A DNA stretch of 11,812 bases from CAYMAZ01 sp964526285 (GCA_964526285.1 CAZGIW010000108.1:1-11812); one strand, 5' to 3'; positions 1 to 7,120 are shown, counted from the stretch's first letter. Program-made: numbers and translations. The notes: generated by a model not told the origin, from the letters alone.

Positions 1-143
1 ACTTGTCCAACGGAATAGCTCGCTGAGCCTCCGCTGCCCGATGCATCTCCGCCTGAAGCGTTAACGCTTTCCTGTGCATAAACTCCTACTTGCCCAAGTA
101 AAAGAATACACATAGCAATAAGTTTTAACTTACTTGTTTTCAT
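1..143 (-). CDS. Secreted protein, N-terminal fragment (probable Type IX secretion cargo)
   Basis: The first 47 codons are present; the gene runs off the left edge. It begins MKTSKLKLIAMCILLLG and continues to a signal-peptidase site around VYA-QE. The mature protein starts with a low-complexity stretch, SGGDASGSGGSASYSVGQ. In Bacteroidota this kind of start (ASGG..ASGSGG..SYSVGQV) is common on short secreted proteins carrying a C-terminal Type IX sorting domain; that is recalled family knowledge. The sorting domain itself would lie outside the window, so the Type IX assignment is inference. A TATTTTTG -7-like element lies about 75 bases upstream on this strand. The gene is divergent from the histidine kinase, so the two share a 5' region of about 250 bp. 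Confidence 0.72.
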   Translation of the reverse strand, partial: MKTSKLKLIAMCILLLGQVGVYAQESVNASGGDASGSGGSASYSVGQ

Positions 144-216
144 GATATAGATTTTTTTATGTTCATAATTTTGTTTCTTTTTAATAATTGGATACATGTT
201 ATCTATTAATATTTTA

Positions 217-224
217 CAAAAATA
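217..224 (-). promoter_or_regulatory. Candidate Bacteroidota -7 element of the secreted-protein gene
   Basis: On the minus strand this reads TATTTTTG, an exact match to TAnnTTTG. No TTG lies at the expected distance of about 20 bases upstream, so only half of the promoter is supported. The implied leader is roughly 65-70 bases. Confidence 0.35.
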
Positions 225-240
225 CATAAGACAAGTTTAC

Positions 241-268
241 AAAATATCCCCCTATAGGGTGAATTTTT
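241..268. promoter_or_regulatory. Palindrome CCCTATAGGG in a divergent intergenic region, possible operator
   Basis: Positions 250-259 are a perfect 10-bp palindrome, CCCTATAGGG. The flanks extend the symmetry imperfectly (AAAA on the left against TTTT on the right, 6 of 9 positions matching), giving a dyad of about 28 bp. It sits between the divergent secreted-protein and histidine-kinase genes, just upstream of the minus-strand -7 element at 217-224. That position would suit an operator controlling one or both genes. Binding by the response regulator encoded here is inference only. Confidence 0.4.
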
Positions 269-346
269 TTTCACTCTTAAACACCTATCTATAAAACAAT
301 TATTCTAAAACAAAGCAGGGGGCTGCAAAAATTTAATGCTCACATG

Positions 347-377
347 TTGCATATGTCAGAATTTTTCATTTATTTTG
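347..377 (+). promoter_or_regulatory. Weak candidate promoter of the histidine kinase
   Basis: TTG at 347-349, a 20-base spacer, then TTATTTTG at 370-377, one mismatch from TAnnTTTG. Spacing fits the Bacteroidota -33/-7 promoter. If real, transcription would begin near 384, which would rule out the upstream start codon at 344 and favour the one at 401. Confidence 0.25.
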
Positions 378-400
378 AGGGCTTGTTGAACAAAATTAAT

Positions 401-1645
401 ATGAATTTAAAAAAGATTTGGTCAGATTTATCAAACAATGGGGTTAAGCCCGAGCATGATTTCAATGAAACCAAACGTATCCGGATACTTAATCGTTTCA
501 GCATAATCGGTATTTATATTGCATTTTCATACACCATATTCCTGCTCATTTTATCTGAACCGGTGCTTGCTTTGCTTGATTTTAATATTGTTGTTGCCGG
601 AGTAATTGTGATGGTATTATTGAAATACTTCAACTACAGAATTGCAGCAACATTTATGTTCATCAGCATTCCACTAACACTTCTGCTGCTTAATATATTT
701 TATGGCAAAGTTGGTGGTGAATTCTACTTTTTTTCTTTGTTTATACTTGCCTATTATGTATTTACTAAAAAAAAACTATTAGTTCCGATTCTTATTTATA
801 TGATTGTTGTTTTTATGCTCTCCAAACACTTTTCTGTGAGCATAACTCCAGAGGGAATGGCAAAAACACTTGCACCATATTTTTATTACATAAATCTAGC
901 ATGTACTTTTATTATTGCTGCAATTTTTCTTCAGTTGTTTGTTACAGAACATTTGCACTATCAGAGGCAAATTGAAGAAAAGAACTCTAACATTAGAGAA
1001 GCTTATGATATCGCAATTGAACAGAATAACAAAATTTCAATGCTTTTGAGAGAACTGAACCACAGAACCAAAAACAATCTGCAGCTTGTGTCAAGTCTCA
1101 TCAGTATTCAATCAAATAAAATTACTAATGAAGCAGCAAAAAAAGCACTTGAAGAAAGCAACAACAGAATTCATTCATTATCTCTGATTTATCAGAAATT
1201 GTATGAGAAAGACAATAATTCACAATTTACTTTAAAAGAATATGTCAATGAGCTGGTCCTTCATTATCAGAATACTTTTAGCATGCCAGATAAAAAAATC
1301 TCATTTGTTCAAAACATTGATGATTTTGAAGTTAACATGGACGACGCTACAACACTTGGACTTCTGATAAACGAATTGATAACAAATGCAATAAAGCACA
1401 GTGAAATCAAAGATTCAATAATCAAAATCACATTATGGGCTAAGAAAAAAACCAGCAATTCAATGCAGATTAAAATTCAAAATTCAGGAACAGGTATAAG
1501 CAAAATTTTTACTCATGATAACAACTCTTCTTTTGGGACAAAGCTTATTCATATACTTACCAAACAAATGAACGGAACTGTTTCACTTGATAATGACAAT
1601 GAAAATTGCCTAGAAATCAATGTTCAACTTTCTCAAGAAATCTAA
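401..1645 (+). CDS. Membrane sensor histidine kinase, HisKA_2/HWE type
   Basis: A 414-aa inner-membrane sensor kinase. About six hydrophobic segments (roughly residues 32-51, 55-74, 81-100, 108-122, 125-141, 163-183) lack a large extracytoplasmic domain. A short coiled-coil-like linker follows, then the H-box ELNHRTKNNLQ with phospho-acceptor H221. This H-box is the HisKA_2 type rather than classical HisKA. The ATP-binding domain shows the N-box NELITNAIKH (N324, N329), a degenerate G1 box NSGTGIS near 361-367 where the usual Asp is Asn, and the G2-like FGTKLI near 378. It probably autophosphorylates and passes phosphate to the regulator 8 bp downstream. The signal is unknown, but sensing through the membrane bundle is plausible. 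The frame is open from an ATG at 344, adding 19 residues. I prefer 401 because MNLKKIW is a more natural cytoplasmic start and a weak promoter overlaps the upstream extension. Neither start has a clear Shine-Dalgarno sequence. Confidence 0.9.
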   Translation: MNLKKIWSDLSNNGVKPEHDFNETKRIRILNRFSIIGIYIAFSYTIFLLILSEPVLALLDFNIVVAGVIVMVLLKYFNYRIAATFMFISIPLTLLLLNIFYGKVGGEFYFFSLFILAYYVFTKKKLLVPILIYMIVVFMLSKHFSVSITPEGMAKTLAPYFYYINLACTFIIAAIFLQLFVTEHLHYQRQIEEKNSNIREAYDIAIEQNNKISMLLRELNHRTKNNLQLVSSLISIQSNKITNEAAKKALEESNNRIHSLSLIYQKLYEKDNNSQFTLKEYVNELVLHYQNTFSMPDKKISFVQNIDDFEVNMDDATTLGLLINELITNAIKHSEIKDSIIKITLWAKKKTSNSMQIKIQNSGTGISKIFTHDNNSSFGTKLIHILTKQMNGTVSLDNDNENCLEINVQLSQEI

Positions 1646-1653
1646 TTTTTTTT

Positions 1654-2232
1654 ATGAAAAAGATACTAATCATTGAAGACGAAGCAGTTATTGCTGAAAA
1701 CATCAAACTCTATGTTCAAGAAAAATATCATGTTGCTGGTATTGCATATAATTGCGAAACTGCCCTGGACTTATATAATGAGCACAAACCACAAATTATC
1801 CTGTGTGATATAAACATGAAAGAAGAACAAACCGGATTGGATGTGGCCAACCAAATTTGCAAGGATAATATATGCCTGGTTTTTGTAACTGCATACCATA
1901 GCGATGAAATTATTGATATTGTTTCAAAATTTGATAACGTTTTTTACATCACAAAACCATTTACAAAAGCCCAACTGATTGCCACTTTGAAACTCGCCGA
2001 AAAAAGGTTAACAAATCCTGTATTTTCTGCAGATTTGACAAAACGCGAAAAGGAAGTGCTGAAAAAAATACAAGAAGGTAAAACCAGCAGAGAGATTGCC
2101 GAATTATTATGCATTAGCCTGGAAACCGTCAGAACACACAAAAGAAACTTGTTTACCAAATTTAACGCGAATTGTATTGAATCTTTAATTTCAAAAGCAA
2201 TTTCACAGAAAACTGATTACAACATATTTTAG
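1654..2232 (+). CDS. Response regulator, receiver plus LuxR/GerE-type HTH
   Basis: A 192-aa NarL/FixJ-type regulator. The receiver domain (about 1-118) has the acidic pair E8/D9 in ILIIEDE, phospho-acceptor D52 in LCDINM, T79 in FVTAY and K101 in ITKPF. The C-terminal HTH (about 127-190) has LTKREKEVL and ETVRTHKRNLFTKF, the standard LuxR-type signature. The frame is open from 1606, inside the kinase gene, but ATG 1654 gives MKKILIIEDE, the canonical receiver start, so I use it. It lies 8 bp after the kinase stop, so the two are almost certainly co-transcribed and cognate. It should bind DNA when phosphorylated; targets are unknown, with the upstream divergent region the nearest candidate. 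Its stop (TAG) overlaps the convergent neighbour's stop by 4 bp. Confidence 0.93.
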   Translation: MKKILIIEDEAVIAENIKLYVQEKYHVAGIAYNCETALDLYNEHKPQIILCDINMKEEQTGLDVANQICKDNICLVFVTAYHSDEIIDIVSKFDNVFYITKPFTKAQLIATLKLAEKRLTNPVFSADLTKREKEVLKKIQEGKTSREIAELLCISLETVRTHKRNLFTKFNANCIESLISKAISQKTDYNIF

Positions 2233-3425
2233 TTGCTCCTTTTCTTACTTTGTTCATTATAGGAGTCATTCATTATGAGATATGCCTCTACTGAGCTTTT
2301 ATAATACTTTTTTAGTTGACGGCTGCCCTTATCTTTTATACATTTATAATGAATGTACGATAAATCATCAGTTTCTGAAAAATACGCCCTCAACATTTTA
2401 AATGTATTTGGCGGATGGTGATGCATGCATGCTGTCATTCCTGCTATGAATATTTTCAACTTACGTGTTTTATCTTTGTCTGTGCTGTAATCTGAAAAAT
2501 AGCTGTTAAACTTTTGAATAGTGCCATCTGCCTGAAGGAGGAATGATAACCTTTCCCAATTATTGTAAGCAAAAATTACTGTTGCAAGTATATGGTCATC
2601 TATTGTACGCAGGTCATTGAAAGAATTAAATATTTTAAACACAGAACTTAAGCGGTTATTAACATGAACATCTTCGAGAGCTATGAATGTTAATTGAAAA
2701 GGACCATAGCTTAATATCTGATCGTATCTTGAAGGAAAGTAATGTAAAAACTCAACTCCGGCTTCCTGCAACAACTTATCAAGATAACAAGCTTTAAATA
2801 ATGGATTTACATCCCTGATTTGTCCGGTGGCAAGCAAGTGAGTAGGTGGTAGCATTTCCTGAATATTGAAACCCAATATCACATCAGGGGTGATATTCTG
2901 CATGATTATACTCATAAAAACTGCTCTATCAGGACTATATAAGGGTTTTAATTCTTCATGAAAACCATTCACTTTTTCAATGGCTGGGGCTATAAGTGTT
3001 TCTCTATAATCCAGCAAGGTCATCTGATTGCTTGGTTTCATATTCTTTTCAACTGCCTTTAATGAAGTTGTAAAAATGTCAATTTGGCAACTCTCTGATT
3101 GTGATTTTATGTAATATGCTTTCGCTCTCCACATATCAATCATTCCTTTTGAAAAATTCACTTCTTCATTGTTCTTAAAAACCCCAAGCGGCAATGCAAA
3201 TCCTCTCATATCATGAGTACTTATAATACTATCAGTAACCCATAAATTCAAACTTCTACTCATTAATTGTTTAAAAATGGTTTTATGATGCTGATTCCCA
3301 ATAAATTTAAATGTATCACAATACATTGGAGTTGTGATTAAAAAATCTCTGTCAGGCTTCTGTGCACACAGTAAAAAAGCGCTTGTGAAGTAACAGAAGA
3401 AAACCAGTCTCATCAGGATTCTCAT
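2229..3425 (-). CDS. Exported protein of unknown function, 398 aa
   Basis: I do not recognise this gene. The N-terminus (MRILMRLVFFCYFTSAFLLC) is a signal peptide, with likely cleavage near LCA-QKP. The Cys is not in a canonical lipobox (FLLC), so a lipoprotein is possible but not favoured. The rest is soluble, mixed charged and aromatic, with no transmembrane segment. E190 in FNIQEMLPP followed by YGPFQLT (240-246) faintly recalls the catalytic Glu and G-x-x-Q-L motif of SLT/GH23 lytic transglycosylases. The spacing of about 50 residues is too long for a confident call, so treat it as a structural hint only. Other visible features are a HHHPP cluster in the C-terminal third and a Lys/Arg/Ser-rich tail. 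It starts 19 bp after the small TerB-like gene and probably shares its transcript. A second ATG four codons in is an equally acceptable start. Confidence 0.75.
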   Translation of the reverse strand: MRILMRLVFFCYFTSAFLLCAQKPDRDFLITTPMYCDTFKFIGNQHHKTIFKQLMSRSLNLWVTDSIISTHDMRGFALPLGVFKNNEEVNFSKGMIDMWRAKAYYIKSQSESCQIDIFTTSLKAVEKNMKPSNQMTLLDYRETLIAPAIEKVNGFHEELKPLYSPDRAVFMSIIMQNITPDVILGFNIQEMLPPTHLLATGQIRDVNPLFKACYLDKLLQEAGVEFLHYFPSRYDQILSYGPFQLTFIALEDVHVNNRLSSVFKIFNSFNDLRTIDDHILATVIFAYNNWERLSFLLQADGTIQKFNSYFSDYSTDKDKTRKLKIFIAGMTACMHHHPPNTFKMLRAYFSETDDLSYIHYKCIKDKGSRQLKKYYKSSVEAYLIMNDSYNEQSKKRSN

Positions 3426-3444
3426 ATGAAAGCAATAGAAAAAA

Positions 3445-3783
3445 TTATTGCCTCAGCAATTTCTTTATCATTTTGAAAAAGATACGTTCATTAATATTAA
3501 AGTTTTCATCACTAAACAACAGTTCATTAATTCCGGCAAGTAATTTTTCCACATGCTCTTCTGTTGGGAAATACTTTTCCCTATATGACATAATCGTTTC
3601 AATTCTCTCATAATCAGAGTGTCTCTCAAATACTTTGTTAACATGCTTAAACTCATCTGCTGTTACATTCGACAAAATTATCTCCTGCTCTTCTTCCTGC
3701 AAGTTGAAGTCTGCATTAGCAGCATATAAAAGAAGATAAGTTCGAAACTCCTTTTCATTCATCATTGGTTGAAAATTATTCAT
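3445..3783 (-). CDS. Small TerB-like helical protein
   Basis: A 112-aa cytoplasmic protein without signal peptide, predicted all-helical. Two similar stretches stand out: ANADFNLQEEE (22-32) and FSDENFNINER (90-100). Each is an Asp/Asn loop followed by a Glu-rich helix start. Such duplicated D-x-x-(F/I)-(N/D)-x-x-E loops are what TerB/TerB-like domains show, and the size fits one TerB domain. The match is by pattern only; no tellurite function should be inferred, since TerB-like proteins occur in many stress and membrane-associated settings. It is first in a two-gene unit with the exported protein 19 bp downstream. A perfect -7 element lies just upstream of the start. Confidence 0.75.
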   Translation of the reverse strand: MNNFQPMMNEKEFRTYLLLYAANADFNLQEEEQEIILSNVTADEFKHVNKVFERHSDYERIETIMSYREKYFPTEEHVEKLLAGINELLFSDENFNINERIFFKMIKKLLRQ

Positions 3784-3800
3784 AATTCAATTTTTTTTTA

Positions 3801-3808
3801 CAAATATA
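3801..3808 (-). promoter_or_regulatory. Candidate -7 element of the TerB-like/exported-protein operon
   Basis: The minus strand reads TATATTTG, an exact TAnnTTTG match, 17 bases from the ATG at 3783. No TTG is visible at -33. The leader would be very short, about 10 bases. Confidence 0.4.
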
Positions 3809-3992
3809 TGATGTTTTTTAATATGAGAAATATTTTCACCACACCCTCCAGTCAAAACTTTCAGAGAAAATAAAAAAATGAGCATGTAAAATAAAGCCCC
3901 GATAGTATAAATAAATTTTATGTAGTTTTCTCTGTAAGTCAAGCTATTAGAAGTTGTGGGTTAATCTTTCTGTTTTCCAAAATTATCAGCAG

Positions 3993-4002
3993 CCCCCCCC
4001 CC
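3993..4002. repeat. C10 homopolymer at the 3' end of ettA
   Basis: Ten consecutive C on the plus strand. On the ettA strand the stop TAG runs into this G10 tract, so length changes would leave the protein unaltered. It is the only long G/C homopolymer in an AT-rich window. Confidence 0.8.
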
Positions 4003-5675
4003 TACATCAACTTCTTATAACGTATCCGGCCCAGGGTCATTTCGCCCAGGCGTTTTTTGCGGTTTTCTTCGTATTCGGAATAGCCGCCCTCAAACACATA
4101 TACCTGCGAGTTACCCTCAAAGGCAATGATGTGGGTGGCAACTCTGTCTAAAAACCATCTGTCGTGGGTGATGATGACTGCACAACCGGCAAAACTTTCC
4201 AATCCTTCTTCCAAAGCCCTGAGGGTGTTCACATCAATATCGTTTGTTGGCTCATCAAGCAGCAATACATTGGCCTCACTTTTCAATGTCAGCGCCAGAT
4301 GCAGACGGTTTCTTTCACCACCAGATAATACTCCGCATTTTTTTTCCTGATCGGCGCCTCCAAAATTAAACCGGGACACATAGGCACGTGCATTGATGCT
4401 TCGTCCACCAACCATGATGGTTTCCTGTCCGTCGGAAATGACATCATACACCGATTTTTCAGGATCAATGGCAGTGTGCGACTGGTCTACATATCCAATC
4501 TTCACGGTTTCGCCAATTTCAAAATTCCCGCTGTCGGGTTGTTCTAGTCCCATCATCAGCCTGAATAATGTGGTTTTTCCGGCACCATTGGGACCGATGA
4601 TACCAACAATTCCGGCACGGGGCAACTGAAAACTCAGACTTTCAAACAGATTTTTTTCACCAAAAGCTTTACTGATTTTATCAGCCACAAGTACTTTGTC
4701 ACCAAGTCGCGGACCACTGGGGATAAAAATCTCAAGACGTTCTTCCTTTTGCTTCACATCTTCATTAAGAAGAGCATCATAAGCACTTAAACGGGCTTTG
4801 GATTTGGCATGACGCGCTTTGGGTGACATGCGAACCCATTCAAGCTCACGCTCCAACGTTTTGCGTCGCTTGGATTCAGTCTTCTCTTCCATAGCCAAAC
4901 GGGTTGACTTCTGTTCAAGCCATGATGAGTAATTTCCCTTCCATGGGATACCTTCTCCCCTGTCCAGTTCCAGAATCCAGCCAGCCACATTGTCCAGAAA
5001 ATACCGGTCGTGGGTTACAGCAATGACAGTTCCACTGTATTGTTGCAGATGCTGCTCCAGCCAGTGCACCGATTCGGCATCAAGGTGGTTGGTTGGCTCA
5101 TCAAGCAGCAGAATATCAGGTTCAGACAAAAGCAAACGACATAATGCCACACGACGACGTTCGCCACCTGAAAGATGCGCAACTGACTCTTCGGGGTCGG
5201 GACAACGCAGGGCATCCATGGCACGTTCAAGTTTGCTGTCAAGTTCCCATGCATCGTGCTGATCAAGCAACTCGGTGAGTTGGCCCTGACGTTCAATGAG
5301 TTTTGTCATCTCATCATCACTCAATGGCTCGGCAAATTTGTTGTTCACTTCTTCATATTCTTTGAGAAGGGCAACCACTTCATGCACACCCTCTTCCACA
5401 ATTTCACGCACAGTTTTGGAATCATCAAGCTTTGGTTCCTGCTCCAGCAAACCTATGGAATATCCGGGGGAATATACAACCTCACCTTCGATGGCTTTGT
5501 CCAGTCCGGCGATGATTTTCAGCAAAGTTGATTTTCCGGAGCCGTTTAGTCCGATGACGCCGATTTTGGCGCCATAGAAAAAGGAAAGATAAATATCTTT
5601 GAGAATCTGACGATGGGGCGGTACTTTTTTAGCAACTTTCACCATTGAAAAAATAATCTTTTTGTCGTCGCTCAT
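4002..5675 (-). CDS. ettA: Energy-dependent translational throttle protein EttA (ABC-F ATPase)
   Basis: A soluble ABC-F protein of 557 aa, close to the usual EttA length of about 555. EttA binds the ribosomal E site and gates the first elongation step according to ATP/ADP level. Two ABC cassettes are visible. The first has Walker A GLNGSGKST (42-50), signature LSGGERRR and Walker B LLLDEPTNHLD (catalytic E193). The second has Walker A GPNGAGKTT (K367), signature LSGGERNR and Walker B LLLDEPTNDID (E475). Between them lies the charged linker (P-site interaction region), with ELEWVRMSPKARHAKSKAR. There are no membrane segments, so it is not a transporter. It is a conserved single-gene unit with its own -7 element and higher GC than its neighbours, as expected of a well-expressed core gene. 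The start ATG 5675 gives MSDDKKIIFSM, the normal family N-terminus. Confidence 0.97.
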   Translation of the reverse strand: MSDDKKIIFSMVKVAKKVPPHRQILKDIYLSFFYGAKIGVIGLNGSGKSTLLKIIAGLDKAIEGEVVYSPGYSIGLLEQEPKLDDSKTVREIVEEGVHEVVALLKEYEEVNNKFAEPLSDDEMTKLIERQGQLTELLDQHDAWELDSKLERAMDALRCPDPEESVAHLSGGERRRVALCRLLLSEPDILLLDEPTNHLDAESVHWLEQHLQQYSGTVIAVTHDRYFLDNVAGWILELDRGEGIPWKGNYSSWLEQKSTRLAMEEKTESKRRKTLERELEWVRMSPKARHAKSKARLSAYDALLNEDVKQKEERLEIFIPSGPRLGDKVLVADKISKAFGEKNLFESLSFQLPRAGIVGIIGPNGAGKTTLFRLMMGLEQPDSGNFEIGETVKIGYVDQSHTAIDPEKSVYDVISDGQETIMVGGRSINARAYVSRFNFGGADQEKKCGVLSGGERNRLHLALTLKSEANVLLLDEPTNDIDVNTLRALEEGLESFAGCAVIITHDRWFLDRVATHIIAFEGNSQVYVFEGGYSEYEENRKKRLGEMTLGRIRYKKLM

Positions 5676-5701
5676 AATTGCGTGTGTTTAATTGAGAAAT
5701 G

Positions 5702-5709
5702 CAAAAATA
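5702..5709 (-). promoter_or_regulatory. Candidate -7 element of ettA
   Basis: The minus strand reads TATTTTTG, an exact TAnnTTTG match, 26 bases upstream of the ettA ATG. No matching TTG is found at -33. Confidence 0.42.
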
Positions 5710-5721
5710 GTAAAAAAGTAC

Positions 5722-5732
5722 GTTACTGCTCA
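5722..5732 (+). repeat. GTTACTGCTCA interspersed motif, copy 1
   Basis: GTTACTGCTCA differs at one base from GTAACTGCTCA at 8163-8173 and 11689-11699. All three are on the same strand and each lies in an intergenic gap bordering an accessory block. Confidence 0.5.
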
Positions 5733-5755
5733 GTAGATTTTATTGCTATATTAAC

Positions 5756-5793
5756 CACAAAGGGCACAGAGGAATTTCACAAAGAACACTGAG
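5756..5793. repeat. Degenerate CACAAAG heptamer repeat
   Basis: Four heptamers in a row: CACAAAG (5756), CACAGAG (5765), CACAAAG (5778) and CACTGAG (5787), at spacings of 9, 13 and 9 bases. CACAAAGG-type intergenic repeats of this kind are familiar from Bacteroidota and some other genomes (recalled, not checked). Confidence 0.55.
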
Positions 5794-5858
5794 ATTTTCT
5801 TTTGCTTTTCAAAACATTTCTTTGCAAGCCATCAATTACACTAATTTACATAATCAAG

Positions 5859-5935
5859 CGTGTTGATTCTGCAAAAGCCATCACACAGTTTCAAACTTCG
5901 ACAAACTGAAAGCAAGCTTTCTCTGTCAAAATTCT
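5859..5935 (+). repeat. Interspersed repeat of about 75 bp, left copy
   Basis: Aligns without gaps to 8235-8311. The best-conserved parts are CTGCAAAAGCCAT (5869-5881) and GAAAGCAAGCTTTCTCT (about 5908-5924), with ACACAG and TCAAAATT also shared; I judge roughly three quarters of bases identical by eye. The core GAAAGC-AA-GCTTTC is a small dyad. The two copies lie in the same orientation about 2.38 kb apart, flanking the three-gene BtrH operon. Unlike the right copy, this one lacks the downstream complementary arms. Confidence 0.7.
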
Positions 5936-5970
5936 TTACAAAGAAAAAAATAAAGCGATAAAAATCATTA

Positions 5971-6030
5971 GCAACGGGCTTCGGCCTGGCTCAGTGTAAA
6001 ACTCGCGCGGCAGCGGTGGAGTGCTGCAAC
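5971..6030. other. GC-rich block with UUCG-tetraloop hairpin, candidate structured element
   Basis: About 60 GC-rich bases in an AT-rich gap. A five-pair stem, CGGGC (5975-5979) with GCCTG (5984-5988), encloses a TTCG loop; it includes one G-T pair, and C(UUCG)G is an unusually stable RNA tetraloop. A second stem, GCAGC (6010-6014) with GCTGC (6023-6027), follows. It could be part of an RNA, a repeat family or an integration relic; no known RNA class is recognised. Confidence 0.4.
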
Positions 6031-6097
6031 AACATAGCAATTTGAAACTTTAGTTTTCAATTTGCAATATTATTATTGATTTTCCAGATAGAAACTA

Positions 6098-7120
6098 TTA
6101 TATCCGCGAATCAAATTTCATTTTCGCAAGCATTTTAAAAGCCTGTTTTTCAATTCTTGATGAATCCATCAGCATATCTGCCAGTTCATCAAAGTCCTTT
6201 TGCTCGCCAATACGTCCTTTATAAATACCTGCCATCTGCATAGCTGCTGCTCTCCAGATATCACCTGATTTTGTAAATTCATCCGAAACGGGTTTCAGTT
6301 CTTTTGCATTGAGGATATCTGCGGCTTGTTCGAGAAAAGCAGCATACAAAAACCTGAATCCTCCCCCTCCGGTTCCAATTTCTTCCTGCATTCGAACAAT
6401 TTGTGCAAGATACAAACCGGCTCCTTTTTGCCCGAGTTTCTCACGCAATTTTCTGATTTTGCGCGAAGTAAAGGCAATTCCTTTCACCCCGGCAATACCT
6501 CCGGGAATCCTGAGCATATCTCTTGTGTTTCGGCGAATTCCCCTTTTTATGGCTTTTCTTAACACTTCATCGGAGATATCAGGAATATTCTCAGGATAAT
6601 ATACATGTCCTCTGGGGGCAAGCAAGCCTTTGGCAAAGCGCACTTTTTCAAGTTCGGCTTCTGTGAGTATGGTGGGAGTTTCCATCACCGGATCACTCAC
6701 ATGATAGGAACTGTCCTCTTTGCCAAAAACAACAATATTGTGTGCATTGAAATGAAATCTGTATTCGGGCGGAAAATATGGAAGATGAAATACCCCAACC
6801 TGACAGCCAACGGGCATCCCTTCAGAAATTTTTTTATCCAGAAATTCCTGTGCCGCAGCAGGCTCTTTGAATTTTTTCTTCACCACTTTGATTCCCAATA
6901 GCTTACAGTTTTGTTTGAAAATATTTCCAGGGAGGGTGCGAAATGAAATGGCAGGTCCTTTATTGAATTTCATAAATGGAATCAGAATAAAAAACAAACC
7001 GGATCCAATGCCAAAGGCAAGTGGTTCATTGATTTTGTCGTAGCCATAATGTTTCAGCAGTCCCGCTGTTACTCCGTTTTCACAGTGTGCAGATTGGACG
7101 TGAGTGTAGTTTTTTATCAT
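6098..7120 (-). CDS. BtrH N-terminal domain / DUF4872 protein (putative acyltransferase or cysteine-peptidase fold)
   Basis: A 340-aa cytoplasmic protein. The N-terminal half matches the BtrH_N family: SAHCENGVTAGLLKHYG near the start, GIGSGLFF (37-44), then FHFNAHNIVVFG and HVSDP. C13, H127 and D143 are placed like a Cys-His-Asp papain/C39-type triad. The C-terminal half (about 165-335) is helical and basic, as in DUF4872, which commonly follows BtrH_N. The founding member, BtrH of butirosin biosynthesis, transfers an acyl group from a carrier protein to an aminoglycoside. In Bacteroidota I recall relatives near aryl-polyene/flexirubin-type lipid clusters, but no ACP, ketosynthase or ABC transporter is visible here, so the substrate is unknown. 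It is the last gene of a three-gene unit, and its ATG overlaps the upstream stop as ATGA (7117-7120), implying translational coupling. Confidence 0.88.
   Translation of the reverse strand: MIKNYTHVQSAHCENGVTAGLLKHYGYDKINEPLAFGIGSGLFFILIPFMKFNKGPAISFRTLPGNIFKQNCKLLGIKVVKKKFKEPAAAQEFLDKKISEGMPVGCQVGVFHLPYFPPEYRFHFNAHNIVVFGKEDSSYHVSDPVMETPTILTEAELEKVRFAKGLLAPRGHVYYPENIPDISDEVLRKAIKRGIRRNTRDMLRIPGGIAGVKGIAFTSRKIRKLREKLGQKGAGLYLAQIVRMQEEIGTGGGGFRFLYAAFLEQAADILNAKELKPVSDEFTKSGDIWRAAAMQMAGIYKGRIGEQKDFDELADMLMDSSRIEKQAFKMLAKMKFDSRI

Larger units (their letters stand above)
5676..6097. other. 422-bp intergenic region with layered repeats, no gene
   Basis: I see no credible coding sequence. In order it holds the ettA upstream region, a GTTACTGCTCA motif (5722-5732), a CACAAAG-type degenerate repeat (5756-5793), a repeat of about 75 bp shared with the region upstream of the BtrH operon (5859-5935), a GC-rich hairpin block (5971-6030), and a TTGAAA/TTTCAA stem near 6042-6060 just downstream of the BtrH-like gene. 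That last stem has no T-run on the minus strand, so I do not call it a terminator. Confidence 0.6.

Noticed and set aside
1606..1653. Extended N-terminus of the response regulator starting inside the kinase gene
   Set aside because: The added 16 residues do not belong to a receiver fold, and the canonical MKKILIIEDE start is at 1654.
4990..5577. Several open frames of 60-93 codons on the plus strand across ettA
   Set aside because: They lie antisense to a clearly conserved ABC-F gene, are rich in Ser/Arg/Cys with no domain pattern, and are explained by the codon structure of ettA.
4002..5675. ABC transporter ATPase interpretation of the duplicated ABC protein
   Set aside because: No membrane partner nearby, two cassettes in one chain with the ABC-F linker, and length and end motifs fit EttA.
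5756..5793. CRISPR-like array
   Set aside because: The repeated units are 7 bases, degenerate, with irregular short spacing and no cas genes.
6042..6060. TTGAAA/TTTCAA hairpin as a terminator of the BtrH operon
   Set aside because: Only six AT-rich pairs and no T-run on the transcribed strand.
6309..6901. Plus-strand open frames of 78-98 codons within the BtrH-like gene
   Set aside because: Antisense to a recognised family protein; compositions are proline/serine-rich shadows without start signals.
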